A DNA stretch of 64,000 nucleotides from Cladophialophora immunda (lineage: Eukaryota; Ascomycota; Eurotiomycetes; Chaetothyriales; Herpotrichiellaceae). Of this stretch, positions 32,214 through 42,456 are shown one piece after another. The stretch lies in assembly GCF_000835495.1 (NCBI RefSeq), contig NW_015622546.1, positions 560,883 to 624,882 of the forward strand, in the 5' to 3' direction. The notes below the pieces were generated by a model that saw nothing but the letters and a program-made list of their open reading frames with translations, was not told the origin of the DNA and did not search any database. Each line of letters opens with the position of its first letter. Position 1 is the stretch's first letter. The translations under genes were made by a program, and so were the position numbers.

Positions 32214-35200
32214 ATGAACAGTACAACTGCAATGGAGGCCCGGGTGACACAGCTAGCCCAGGCACTCGCCATGGCCAAGGAAGTGATAGCTTCTGGCAAT
32301 CTTGATGTCGACAAGGAAATCCACACTCGGGAGGCCTCAGCCCAACTGGCAGAGCTGATTTTTGATGCCACTCGCGATCACTCCCGTCTTTTAGAAGCCC
32401 TTCAAGACTATCAGGCCATCGTCCGACTGCTCAAAACGCCATCTCTGCAACGGGCAATGTACCTGGACAAACTGGCATACCTAGAGATGACGCTTTTCAG
32501 TGTCACCCGATCCATGAAAGTGCTTGACGACTCTATCGCTCACTCCACACAAGCAAGGGACGATGCGCTGCCCACAAATGATCCCCTTCTCGTCACAATC
32601 TTTCAGAATCTCGGGTACAGCGTATTTCACAGAGCTCAGTTGACGGACAACCCCACCGATATTGACCAAGCCATTGAATGTGGCCAAGAGATCCTTCACC
32701 GTGCAGCCCCGGACAGCCCAGGATACCGAAGAAACATGGTCAATCTAGGCAGTCGCCTCTTCGCTCGATACAGAATGACTCGCCGAGCCGACGATCTGGA
32801 CCAGGCCTTGTCCCTCGTCGATAAGCAGCTCGAGATGAATCCACCAGGCTCTAGTGAACATGGGTCCGCATTGCTGGTCAAAGCAAACATGCTCCGAGAC
32901 AAGTATGAACAGAGTGGCGACATCCAAGACCTCGAACGGGCCATATCTGGTTTCACGTCTGGGCTGGACTCAGACAAGAACTCGGATGAACTTCGCTCTG
33001 ACATCCTCGACCAGTTGTCTCTCTTGTATCACAAGAAATACAAGGAGACAGGAGAAAAGGCGGACCTCGAGACAGCCCTTGGTTACTCGAGACAAAGGCT
33101 TCTAAACACTCCAGCTACATACCCGACCCGACCAGCTCACATTGCAGACTACCTATCCCACCTTGTCGAATACATCCTGCTCGCTGACTCGATGAGCACA
33201 GTGCAGGACGCCATCAAAGAAGCTAGATCGCACAGAGATGAAGTGCCCAAGGCTCACGCGAAACATCACTCCTGTAATCTTTCGTTGGCTGGGTTGCTGT
33301 CGAAGCAATATCTCGTTTCCCACGACGTCAACCACCTCCGAGACCTCATATCGCACACCATCTCAAGTGTCCACGAATGGAACGAAAAGCTTGACGTCAC
33401 TCGACCGAAAGTGCCTACTGACGAGCTATATCGCTTTTCGTCGTACATCGGTGACATCGATCGTGCTCCGACGGGTGCTCCAGTTAAAAAGCAGGCCGCC
33501 GAGCTGCTGGAGGAATGGCACATTCCAGTTCATGAATCCCGGACACCATTCGACAGCATGGTTGCGATGTGCCGAGTCCATGTGGAGGAACTTGGAGTCT
33601 TGTGCAAGAACCTAGGCTCGGATCATGCACTGTCACAGGACGAGCGCAGTGCAGGCCTCGATCAGGTCGAGAAGGATCGAGCCGCCAAGGCAGCAGAGGA
33701 CCGGAAAAGCTCGAGTCAGATGCGAAACTTCCAACGCGATGACTACACTGACCCATTTTTTGGCCATAGACAGTTGGCCGTCGACGCTCAACGGAAACGC
33801 ATCGTCGTCTCCATGGAAGGCTTGGTCCGGAGTGTCCTTGGCTATCAGGACGACGAAGAGGAGCCAAAAACATGGTCCGAATTCGAGGCTAGAGAGGCTC
33901 GGCTAGAACGCGAATCACTTGAGAAGCAGCAGGCTGAGGGCAAATTTCCCAATCCCAAGCTTTGCCGACTATGCCGACACGTCAAGTTATTGAAAGCCAC
34001 GGATGGCGGTGCCTTCGTCTGGGACACCAACCAGTTTTTCCCGTTTGGAACTTACACTCAACTCCTCACGAGGAACCACTGTTCCATATGTCGGTTGATA
34101 TTGTCCCTCACCACAGCGGAGGGAAGTCGGAGCCTACACTCACAACTAGCCAATATTGATCCCGAGATACAGGGCACACAATTTCACGCCCAGGTCCTGC
34201 GGTCTGGGGAAGTGATGCTTGGAGTCGAGTATGGCATGACGACAATCGGAGCCCTGCGACTTCTCACTGCCAAAAATCTGACCGAGGCTGTGAGACAGCC
34301 CTCTCAGGTTATCGCCCTGAAGTCTGCCTTGGATCACGGTGGCTCTCCCTTGTCTGCGCTCGATGCAGAGGATCAGATGGTGGACTTCAACGGGATCCGG
34401 ACGTGGCTTTACGACTGTCATGGTCTCCATGGGGAACTTTGCAACGGAGTCAGCAAAACTGAGAGATACCTCAAGGACATCCCATTGCTCCTTGTGGATG
34501 TCCAAGACAACTGTCTGGTCCAGGCCACCTCCGCAGAGCGATATCTCACACTCAGCTATGTGTGGGGCAAAGTCGACATTTCCACCACAAAGACGACAAA
34601 CCTCACGGTTCGACTGCGAAAGTCAAGCTTGGACCCATCGAGCTTTCCAAAGACCATCCGGGATGCTATGACATTGGTCCGATCGCTCGGAGAGCGGTAT
34701 CTGTGGACGGACGCGCTTTGTGTCATCCAGGACGATGACGACACAAGAGACCGAGACATTTCAAATATGGATATCGTCTACCAGAAGGGATTCTCCAATA
34801 TCGTGGCTCTCGCAGGCAGCGATGCCGACGCCGGCTTGCCAGGGGTCACCCCGAAATCCAGACCGCCACAGAAGATCGAAGTGCTGGAGATCTCGAAGAA
34901 CTCGGAGGATCTTGCTCTCCGCGATGATGGGGATGGTGACGGCGAGATGGAAACACTTTATATGGTAGCTACCCCACGACCTCTGTCGTTTGCTCAGACA
35001 AGTTCGACCTGGAACACGCGCGGCTGGATCTTGCAGGAGCAAACGCTTGCTCGTCGAAACATTTACTTCTCGCCCAACTATGTCTACTTCCAATGCAACC
35101 AAGAAATCCAGTGCGAAGTGACCTTAGAGGGCCCAATCCAGGAGGACAAGTCCAGCCGCGGTAAGGGGGAAGGTGAACAGGGAGCGTCCGTGACCATCAA

Positions 35201-36293
35201 GAATCCACTCACACTGCTCAGGAAGATTGATGACCGCTCTGGACCAGAACACTTGCGACGAGTTTTTAGCGCTTACAGTGAACTTGTCGAAATATACACG
35301 AGACGCGATCTGACACAGCCAACGGATGTTCTGGATGCCTTCGCGGGCATGCTTTCGACGTTCAGAGACGAGTTCAAGAGCGAGATCTTGTATGGGATCC
35401 CCATCGCGGCATTCGACTTGGCTCTTCTATGGACTCCCACCCAGACCCTGAATGGCCGACCTGGAAGGAAATCTACTTCCCGAATGGCAGCATTCTCAAC
35501 CTCACCGTCCGCGCCTGACACCGAAGACGCCATCATCCAGAATTTCCCAACGTGGTCGTGGGCAGGGTGGATCGGCAGTGTTGATTACCGACTCCTCCCG
35601 CTCGACAAGGAACCCGCTCCCGAATCCCTCATCGGCGAGATCTACATCATCCGGCACGGCAAGATCCTCCGCCTGATCAATTACCACCGGCCCTGTCCCG
35701 ACAAAGACGCAAAGGCCTCGCCGGATCTCCTCAACGCCTACTTCGGCCGCATTAGCACTGACGCGCGACAAACATTCCGGGACACCATTCTGCACGTGCG
35801 CCTCCCGATCGTCTCTCGCGCCGGCTTCACCATCGACCGCAGCCGCTCGCCCGACTACCTGAGCAGCAACCAACACGTGCATCTGCAGACCAGCCAAGCC
35901 GTGGTGCGCATCCACGACAAGGCAGGCCGACACTGTGGCATCCTCTTCGAACATCTTGACTACCATTCTTTCTTGCAGCTCGTTCGCGGCCAAGACATGA
36001 GCCAAATCGCCGCGTCGCTGGAATCCATGATGACGCTCGACGACAACGCCCTGGTTGCCGTGTCGCACACCAAGGACACCTACGGGCGCCGCGAGGCGCT
36101 GACCCGAGTGGAGGGGGATGTGAAGCGGTTTGATGCGTCTGAGTTTCCGGAGCAGGGGCCTGGGAGCGCGCTGGTGAATGTCTTGGTTCTCAGGCCGGCC
36201 GTGGGGTGTTTTGAGAGGATTGCGGTCGGGCAGATCCACGTGAGGGCGTGGGAGGAGGCCGGGCCGAAGAGGATGTGGATCAAGATTGGATGA
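32214..36293 (+). CDS. HET-domain protein with N-terminal TPR-like repeats
   Basis: Single exon of 1359 residues. Residues about 100-320 contain spaced helical repeats of the tetratricopeptide sort (NLGYSVFHRAQLTDNPTDID, NLGSRLFARYRMTRRADDLD, ANMLRDKYEQSGDIQDLE, LSLLYHKKYKETGEKADLE). A cysteine pair region CRLCRHVKLL / HCSICRLIL at about 583-630 precedes the HET domain. The HET motifs are YLTLSYVWG (about 775-784), FPKTIRDAMTLVRSLGERYLWTD, and TRGWILQEQTL (about 935), then YFQCN. Such repeat-plus-HET proteins are thought to sense a partner through the repeats and execute cell death through HET. It lies beside the HET/deaminase pair, forming an accessory immunity-like island. Confidence 0.88.
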   Translation: MNSTTAMEARVTQLAQALAMAKEVIASGNLDVDKEIHTREASAQLAELIFDATRDHSRLLEALQDYQAIVRLLKTPSLQRAMYLDKLAYLEMTLFSVTRSMKVLDDSIAHSTQARDDALPTNDPLLVTIFQNLGYSVFHRAQLTDNPTDIDQAIECGQEILHRAAPDSPGYRRNMVNLGSRLFARYRMTRRADDLDQALSLVDKQLEMNPPGSSEHGSALLVKANMLRDKYEQSGDIQDLERAISGFTSGLDSDKNSDELRSDILDQLSLLYHKKYKETGEKADLETALGYSRQRLLNTPATYPTRPAHIADYLSHLVEYILLADSMSTVQDAIKEARSHRDEVPKAHAKHHSCNLSLAGLLSKQYLVSHDVNHLRDLISHTISSVHEWNEKLDVTRPKVPTDELYRFSSYIGDIDRAPTGAPVKKQAAELLEEWHIPVHESRTPFDSMVAMCRVHVEELGVLCKNLGSDHALSQDERSAGLDQVEKDRAAKAAEDRKSSSQMRNFQRDDYTDPFFGHRQLAVDAQRKRIVVSMEGLVRSVLGYQDDEEEPKTWSEFEAREARLERESLEKQQAEGKFPNPKLCRLCRHVKLLKATDGGAFVWDTNQFFPFGTYTQLLTRNHCSICRLILSLTTAEGSRSLHSQLANIDPEIQGTQFHAQVLRSGEVMLGVEYGMTTIGALRLLTAKNLTEAVRQPSQVIALKSALDHGGSPLSALDAEDQMVDFNGIRTWLYDCHGLHGELCNGVSKTERYLKDIPLLLVDVQDNCLVQATSAERYLTLSYVWGKVDISTTKTTNLTVRLRKSSLDPSSFPKTIRDAMTLVRSLGERYLWTDALCVIQDDDDTRDRDISNMDIVYQKGFSNIVALAGSDADAGLPGVTPKSRPPQKIEVLEISKNSEDLALRDDGDGDGEMETLYMVATPRPLSFAQTSSTWNTRGWILQEQTLARRNIYFSPNYVYFQCNQEIQCEVTLEGPIQEDKSSRGKGEGEQGASVTIKNPLTLLRKIDDRSGPEHLRRVFSAYSELVEIYTRRDLTQPTDVLDAFAGMLSTFRDEFKSEILYGIPIAAFDLALLWTPTQTLNGRPGRKSTSRMAAFSTSPSAPDTEDAIIQNFPTWSWAGWIGSVDYRLLPLDKEPAPESLIGEIYIIRHGKILRLINYHRPCPDKDAKASPDLLNAYFGRISTDARQTFRDTILHVRLPIVSRAGFTIDRSRSPDYLSSNQHVHLQTSQAVVRIHDKAGRHCGILFEHLDYHSFLQLVRGQDMSQIAASLESMMTLDDNALVAVSHTKDTYGRREALTRVEGDVKRFDASEFPEQGPGSALVNVLVLRPAVGCFERIAVGQIHVRAWEEAGPKRMWIKIG

Positions 36294-36856
36294 AGGGGTG
36301 ACGGGACCGCATGAATGTGTTTGAGATTGACGTGCTTACACAACTGTCTATCCCTATAGCAAGCATGTGCCGAGGGCGACGGAACCTTCAACCGTGCCAC
36401 CCCTCCACTCTTGCAAAAGATACCCGACAAGGATTTGGCGGCGATTGCGATAGCGATAGGCGAGCTCAGATAGTAAGATCCCAGGTTTCCCCAGACTACC
36501 ATTGTCCCACAAGTCAGTCGGCGCCGCTTTGAAGCCCCGTAAGACTGAGCGGAAGGTGTCGAACTTTTTGTCGACTGTCACGGCAACGATCACGGGCAAG
36601 TACATTATAGCTATGGCGATCTGTTGATATCACATCACCTGCAATCCTTCAAGACTTCAACATACGGAAGGGGCCCGCTTGGTAACAACAGTAGTCATCA
36701 GCGCGGGCCAGGAAGATCTAAATCAACATTCACACTTTCAAGATGTTCACCAAACCACTATTATAACCCTCCCCGACCCGGAACCCAACCGGCTATAGAT
36801 GGACTGGGCCTGGCCATACGGTTCACCACGTGGTTGATTCTCACTCCCTTCTCGGA
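36294..36856. other. Convergent intergenic region
   Basis: 3' flanks of the repeat-HET gene and the MFS gene. Nothing further seen. Confidence 0.35.
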
Positions 36857-38929
36857 TCAGACATCGAAATGGCTCGACCACCGACGCAGCCTTTCACCAT
36901 AGACGAACAAGGGAATCGTAAAGGCGAAAAGAACCCCTTCAATCAGTGTCTGGTAGCCCGCAACCTAATCCGATCATCAGCTCATCAGCATCATGTGCAA
37001 AGTGGTCTCGCGGAGCGGAGGGGGGAAGCTGAGAAAACGTTACCTTTCCAGGGCCATCCTTGGCTAGCCAGGGGTAGACGGCGAAGCTGATGCCAAAGGC
37101 AAAGGTGTTTTTGAATGCCGTGAGCGAAGTCATGGCCTCGCCGGCGACAGGTCTGTAGCTGTCGACCACATAAGTCATGCCGATGTTGGGCACCGCACAG
37201 AGCACCGCATAAGAGATCCCCGACCCGGCAGCGGCCACGGACCAGTGCAGCTGGTTCTGCAGCCCGAAGCCCCACAGCAGGAGACCTAGGGGTCCGAGCA
37301 GGAACGGCATGATCATGAGGTAGAGCCGGTATTCGGGCTTGAAGTAGCCGCCGTGTCGTTTGGTGATGTTGGCGATGAGCCAGTCGCAGAAGGGGCCGGC
37401 GTAGATGCAGCCCAGGAGAGCACCGATGACATTCTACCAAGCGCGTCAACACTTTCCGAAACAAACCCAATCAATCCGACAATGTCAAACACTCACCGCC
37501 GCGTAGAGATTGCCCACCCCAAGAGCCGAAAAGTGGTACAGTTGGGGGAAATACAACGCGTTGGCCGTCAGTTGGAACACCACCCAGCCCAAGGTGACGC
37601 CGTAGCAGACGGATGCCCAGAAGACGGCAGGATACGGCAGCAGTGCCAGCGGGCGCCAGAAGTACAGCCACAGGCTGGTCTCGCGGTCGTACCAACCCCA
37701 CAGCTTCAACGACCGTCCGAAGTGGTATTTGGTGCGGATCATTTCGGTGACGAGCTCCTGCTGGCCGTTGTCAAGGCCTTCGGTGTCCTCGGGGCGAATG
37801 AAGTTTGTCTCGGCGCAGAAGAGCACGATCAAGAGGAAACACACGCCGGTGAGGATGGCGCACATCCAGAAGATCCAGTGCCAGTCGGAATTGGCGTTGA
37901 CCACGAGGCCCCCGAAGATGCCCCCCAGGGCGCTTCCGCCGCCGATCATGAACCTAGTCAGGAGTTTGTGAGCTTCCCGCTCAAGATAGATACCTTTCGG
38001 CTTGGGATCTCACGTGTAAGTCCCCGTTAGGGTCGCTCGCTCGTGCAGGAAGTACAGGTCGGCGACGACGGCGGGTCCCATGGCTTCAGAAGCACTGGCG
38101 CACCACCCCGAAATGATGCGCGAGCCGAGGAGAGAACCGTAGGATTTGGAAACAGCCGACCAGATTGCTATATGTCGGCGTCCCTTGGGTCAGTGATCGG
38201 GACTGCAGTATCAGGAAGATCCATACTCACTGGCAACGAAAAAGAGTCCGCTGGAGATGACCATGACGGGTCTTTTGCCAATCTTGAGCGAGAGCGGAAT
38301 CCAGAACAAGTTCTGTAGTGGTTCTAAGTACACCTCTTTTCTCTTTTCCATGGGGGTCAATTGTATCATCTGCTTACCCCAACTCCTAGAACCAGAATCT
38401 GCAATGTGACCAGATAGCTGGCCTGCGTGGGTGTGATGCCAAAATCCTCAATCACCAAAGTCAAACCGGGAGTCATGGCGGAGAGGCCAAAGTTGGACAG
38501 CAAAACGTAGAAGCACACCGTGCCGAAAGCAATGTGTTTTCTCCACGCAGCCCAGGTCTAGATGGAGAAGGGGTTCGTTAGTTTTCAGCCATGGCAAAAA
38601 CAAACGAACGCTTTGATCCAGAAGATCATCCATCGAGTATTCCTCACCAAAGGATCATTTGGATCGTTTGTAGGACGAGGAATCAGTACTCGCCCGATGA
38701 CATTGCCCTCTGCATCCTCTGAAGGCAGGGCAAAAAAGAGAATGTCAGCGCTTTGGTGGAATTCGTGCTTGGGGTGGTTCTTACCTTTGTAAAGGTGAGA
38801 TGCTCCAATCTGGGTATGGTGAGTGTGAGCGTGGCCGTGGCCGTGACCATGGCCATGGCCAGCAGCACTCACTTCTACCTCGACTTTGGCTATCTCGGGC
38901 TTTTCTTGGGTCTCGGACTTGGGCTCCAT
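36857..38929 (-). CDS. MFS transporter (DHA1/HOL1-like) with Gly-His-rich N-terminus
   Basis: Eight exons (38929-38785, 38718-38648, 38557-38378, 38312-38231, 38167-38014, 37953-37497, 37433-37044, 36964-36857) join in phase to 528 residues. PTNDPNDPLTWAAWRKH opens the membrane part, GGGSALGGIFGG and LFCAETNFIRPEDTE are typical of the HOL1/Str-like DHA1 group, and about 12 hydrophobic segments follow to RRWSSHFDV. Residues 24-38 are an unusual run of Gly-His/Ala-His dipeptides (GHGHGHGHGHAHTHH) that could bind metal. It is expected at the plasma membrane; the substrate is unknown. It is the first gene of a set with a cupin protein, amidohydrolase, regulator and FAH-like hydrolase, suggesting uptake of that pathway's substrate. 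Confidence 0.88.
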
Positions 38930-39706
38930 TGCGTTGCTCTGCAGGGGGAAAAAGATGTTGCAGCTTCCTGTGTGGTTGCATGAGCGAGGACAGGCCCGCC
39001 ATGGGGTTGCGAACGTCCTGGTCAAATATAGACAACCATTGAGCCACACAGTCGAGCCAGAGCGCGTGGCATTCGATGGGGAATGGAGTCCGGGGTTCTG
39101 CCAGCTGCCCCCCCCACACGATGCTCAGATTCTGGGGAACAGAAGGAAATTTGCATTTCCCGATTCCCGATTTCCCGATATCCCGAGAGCATTTAGAGCA
39201 TTTCCCAAGAGCATTTCCCAAGCCGGCCCGTCTTCATGGTCAGCTGCCTGGCTGAAAGTGAAAGCTTTGGCGTTTCGAGAGATCATGTCCGAGTACTCCG
39301 TAGATGGCGCAACATTTCGCCTCTGAGAGGAGAGAAACTAAGGGGGGGCAGGCGAGAAATCTTGAGAGAAGGAGAGGACGCAGGTTCGCCCCAATATGTT
39401 TGACCCACCCGGGATCACGGTCGTCAGAACAACAGTTTGCTACTCATGAGCACCGAAGGTTGAGAAACAGGCTGGGGGTGAACCAATGTTTCCTCAGGTC
39501 CACTGTAACTACAACGCAAGAAAGAGAAAAGAGTGAGGTCTTGAGATGGAACTCAAACGAGGACCTGTCAGTTTCAGTTGTAATGCCAGTCGCTATGTAC
39601 CCTCTACATGTCTATATGCCACGCTCTGCATGGCTGACAAGTCTATGAATGCCTCTAATGAAGTATTCTCGAGCGTCTCATAAGTCAGCATCACACTGAC
39701 CTTCAA
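38930..39706. promoter_or_regulatory. Upstream region of the MFS gene
   Basis: 0.78 kb between two minus-strand genes, with the short tandem repeats listed separately about 225-295 bp upstream of the transporter start. No gene was seen. Confidence 0.4.
39154..39222. repeat. Short tandem repeats in the MFS promoter
   Basis: On the minus strand CTTGGGAAATGCTC is present twice in tandem, followed by further partial units and then three TCGGGAAA/TCGGGAT-like units. A single TCGGGAAATG also occurs in the regulator/FAH promoter (about 44747-44756). These could be protein binding sites or simple replication slippage. Confidence 0.5.
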
Positions 39707-40411
39707 TCAGTTTGATCTGCCTCCAGATTCTACTTCCTTCTTGGAGTAGCCCGTTGCAGTCAGAAGTTTCCCATTAGATTTAACAGGATGAGCGGCTGTC
39801 ACAGGATCGTCAGTTACAGGAACATCACCAACCTGTGCTAGATGCATACCGGTCAAGATAAAGTAAATCCTCGCGGGCTTGTCGGAATGGTTTGTCCAGC
39901 CGTGGATCGTGCCTCGCTGAACACAAGTATCGCCCTCTTTCATGTCGATTCGAACTCCATCGTCGAGATAACTTTGACGTGAGAACAAAGGATGGTGAGC
40001 AAATACGGGTCAAAAAGTACATCGGAATCAGAGCGTACCAAGTGATCTCGCCCTTGAACAAAATCCCAAAATCGAGGGATTCGGTTCGGTGAAACATCTG
40101 TTTGCAACACATCAGTTGTCGCACTCTCCCGGGTCGATTGATATACCACATACTGTCTCGGTATGGGCTGGGATGTCGACAATCCGAAGAACTATGCCAT
40201 TGCTGTTGGACAAGTCGGTGGTCCGAGTATTCACCGGGTCATTCCACTCATCCAAATTGTCGGGGAACCGGTGTGTTTCATAGAGCACCGCAAAGTTGGT
40301 CTTGGTCCCGGTAGGAACACAAGGGATCGTGCCGTCTGCAACGACAACTGCTTTGCCCTCATCATTGTGGCCGGTTACGATTCGGCGTGGGTCAGGAAAC
40401 ATTTGGGTCAT
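39707..40411 (-). CDS. Cupin-fold protein
   Basis: Three exons (40411-40154, 40097-40039, 39971-39707) give 193 residues from MTQMFPDPRRIV. Cupin motif 1 spans the first junctions (PAHTET, then MFHRTESLDFGILFKGEI) and motif 2 is MKEGDTCVQRGTIHGWTNHS. It is a small single-domain cupin, similar in layout to fungal proteins annotated as oxidoreductase or isomerase partners in pathway clusters. The metal ligands would be the histidines and glutamate of motif 1 and the histidine of motif 2. The reaction cannot be stated. It is divergent from the amidohydrolase with 362 bp between start codons, which implies shared regulation. Confidence 0.82.
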
Positions 40412-40773
40412 TGTGCAAGGGGGTTTTGGTCCGGTGTTGCGGTCCTGGAAGGCTGGATGGGTGAGAACTCTTGTTACACATATACAGCAGACCACGCCCT
40501 TTCGTATCAAATCAACCTTGTCGGTTCTAGAACCTCCTTCGAAAGTGGGTGGCTAGCTGGTGGTGTTCCTCAACGTCGTCTAGATTTCTCGGCTTATTGC
40601 AGCTTCAATTGCCGAATGCCGCATAGAAACGACAGTCTTACTTTATTCGAATGATCGTCTGAGGTCTGTAGGGGTTGCGTCAAAGTCCCGAGGCTTTAAC
40701 AAGCTCTATTAACCGACATCAGCTCCACGAGAACTGCCTCTGACAACAAGTTGTTCGGCTTCTGTCTGTGGAA
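40412..40773. promoter_or_regulatory. Divergent promoter, cupin / amidohydrolase
   Basis: 362 bp between two divergent start codons. No clear operator motif was found, and nothing gene-like. Confidence 0.4.
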
Positions 40774-42240
40774 ATGTCGTCCTCTCTCCTGATCAAACAC
40801 TCCACGGTGATCAGTGTCGATGACAAGATCGGCACCCAAACAGACTGTGACATCTACATCGAGAATGGGATCATCAAAGAGGTCGGACCTAATCTGAACC
40901 CCTCGAGCGTCGACGAGGTGCTGGACGCCACACATCGTCTCGTCTCGCCCGGGTTTGTCGACACCCATCATCATCTGTGGCAACAGTTGATCCGCGGGGT
41001 GACCACGGACTGGTCGCTGGGCGAATACATCGACAACATCCGCAACATCTACGGCAGCCTGTTCACCCCGGACGATGTATACACGGCCAACTACTTCGCC
41101 GGGCTCGACCTGATCAACAACGGCGTCACCTGCGTGATTGATCACTGTCACATTCTCAACTCGCCGGCGCACGCCGACGCTGCGGTCAAGGGTCTCAAAG
41201 ACGCCGGGATTCGAGGAACCTGGTGCTATGGCTTCTACGAAAACCCGAGCCGCAAGGACCTTCCGGGCTCGAATCATGAGATCGCGACTCCCGATGGCTA
41301 CGACAACGCGAAGCGTCGGGAAGACGCCAAACGGGCACGGCACCAGCACTTTGCAGACAACAGCCCCGAGAAGAATCTGCTGACCTTTGGAGCGGCGCCT
41401 TACGAAGCCGAAGGCATGAGCTACGAAGCACTTCAAGACGAGATCGCCTTCTTCCGAAGCATCGGGGCTCGAATCATCACCATGCACGTCGCCATAGGCA
41501 ACTATGACACCAACCGTCAGGTGGTGCAGCATCTCGGGGACGCGAACTGTCTCGGCAAGGACCTTCTCTTTAGCCACGGATCGAGCTTCACAGACTCGGA
41601 ACTCAAGCTCATCCACGACGCCGGGGCCGGAATCTCCGCGACGCCCGAGACTGAGCTGCAGATGGGGATGGGCCACCCTGTGGCGTTTCGTGCCGCAGAG
41701 GCGGGGTGTAATATTGGCTTGGGGATCGATATCACCAGCAACAACAACAACGACATGCTGGCCATCATGCGTCTTTTGCTACAAGCCGAGCGCGGCAAAC
41801 GGCAGGCCGAAATGCTGCGCACACGGACTCTCCCCACGAAGATCTACCCGAGATCCGAAGAGGCTTTGTACATGGCAACCATGGGCGGCGCCAAATCGAT
41901 CGGCATGGACCATCTGATCGGCAGCGTCACGCCGGGGAAACGGGCGGATCTGATCGTCACAAAGTGCGACAGCATGAACACGGTGCCGGTGACCAGCCAT
42001 ATCGGAGCACTCATGTATAATGCCCACATTGGAAACATTGACACGGTGTTGGTCAACGGGAAAATCATGAAGAGAGACGGCCACGTGCTCGATGTAGACT
42101 GGCCCAGGTTGCGAGATGATGTCCGTGCTCGGACGGCCAGGATGTTTGATATAGCCACAAAGGCTCCCAAGGTGCCCGAGAACACGTTGTGGAGTGTGTT
42201 GATTGCTGGCATCGACAAGCAGACGACGCATAATGAGTAG
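40774..42240 (+). CDS. Atz/Trz-type amidohydrolase (aminohydrolase/deaminase)
   Basis: Single exon, 488 residues from ATG 40774 (MSSSLLIKHS); a GTG lies two codons upstream. Metal-site motifs: FVDTHHHLW (H65-H67), a histidine in TMHVAIGN at about 237, a histidine in LLFSHGSS at about 267 and an aspartate in GLGIDITSN at about 319. GKRADLIV at the end is the usual beta-sandwich signature. The family (AtzB/TrzN, 8-oxoguanine deaminase, guanine/cytosine deaminases) hydrolyses C-N or C-Cl bonds on nitrogen heterocycles. The natural substrate is probably a heterocyclic amine or imide. Cytosolic. The gene is GC-rich and intron-free, unlike most neighbours. Confidence 0.9.
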   Translation: MSSSLLIKHSTVISVDDKIGTQTDCDIYIENGIIKEVGPNLNPSSVDEVLDATHRLVSPGFVDTHHHLWQQLIRGVTTDWSLGEYIDNIRNIYGSLFTPDDVYTANYFAGLDLINNGVTCVIDHCHILNSPAHADAAVKGLKDAGIRGTWCYGFYENPSRKDLPGSNHEIATPDGYDNAKRREDAKRARHQHFADNSPEKNLLTFGAAPYEAEGMSYEALQDEIAFFRSIGARIITMHVAIGNYDTNRQVVQHLGDANCLGKDLLFSHGSSFTDSELKLIHDAGAGISATPETELQMGMGHPVAFRAAEAGCNIGLGIDITSNNNNDMLAIMRLLLQAERGKRQAEMLRTRTLPTKIYPRSEEALYMATMGGAKSIGMDHLIGSVTPGKRADLIVTKCDSMNTVPVTSHIGALMYNAHIGNIDTVLVNGKIMKRDGHVLDVDWPRLRDDVRARTARMFDIATKAPKVPENTLWSVLIAGIDKQTTHNE

Positions 42241-42456
42241 ATCAACTAAACACGGATAGGTCCACTGAAACTAGGAGATTAAAAAGCAAATGTATCAACC
42301 AACCCATTTTGTCGGAACAGGTCCAAATGTTCAGCTGGTCATGAGTAACGGAGGGTATGATCCTCAAACAAACAAAAATGTACAAGTGGTGTTGTAGCAG
42401 TCTATAGGATCCCGGTATAACAGTGGCGACTCGTGCTTGCAGCGGGGTGCTTGATA

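Noticed and set aside
35502..36239. 245-codon minus-strand frame opposite the repeat-HET gene
   Set aside because: Antisense to a clear single-exon gene and of biased composition.
40768..40773. Amidohydrolase start at 40768
   Set aside because: GTG codon; ATG 40774 begins the conserved N-terminus.
40696..41676. 326-codon minus-strand reading frame opposite the amidohydrolase
   Set aside because: A shadow of a GC-rich gene; its translation has no recognisable motif, while the plus strand has a full metal-site set.
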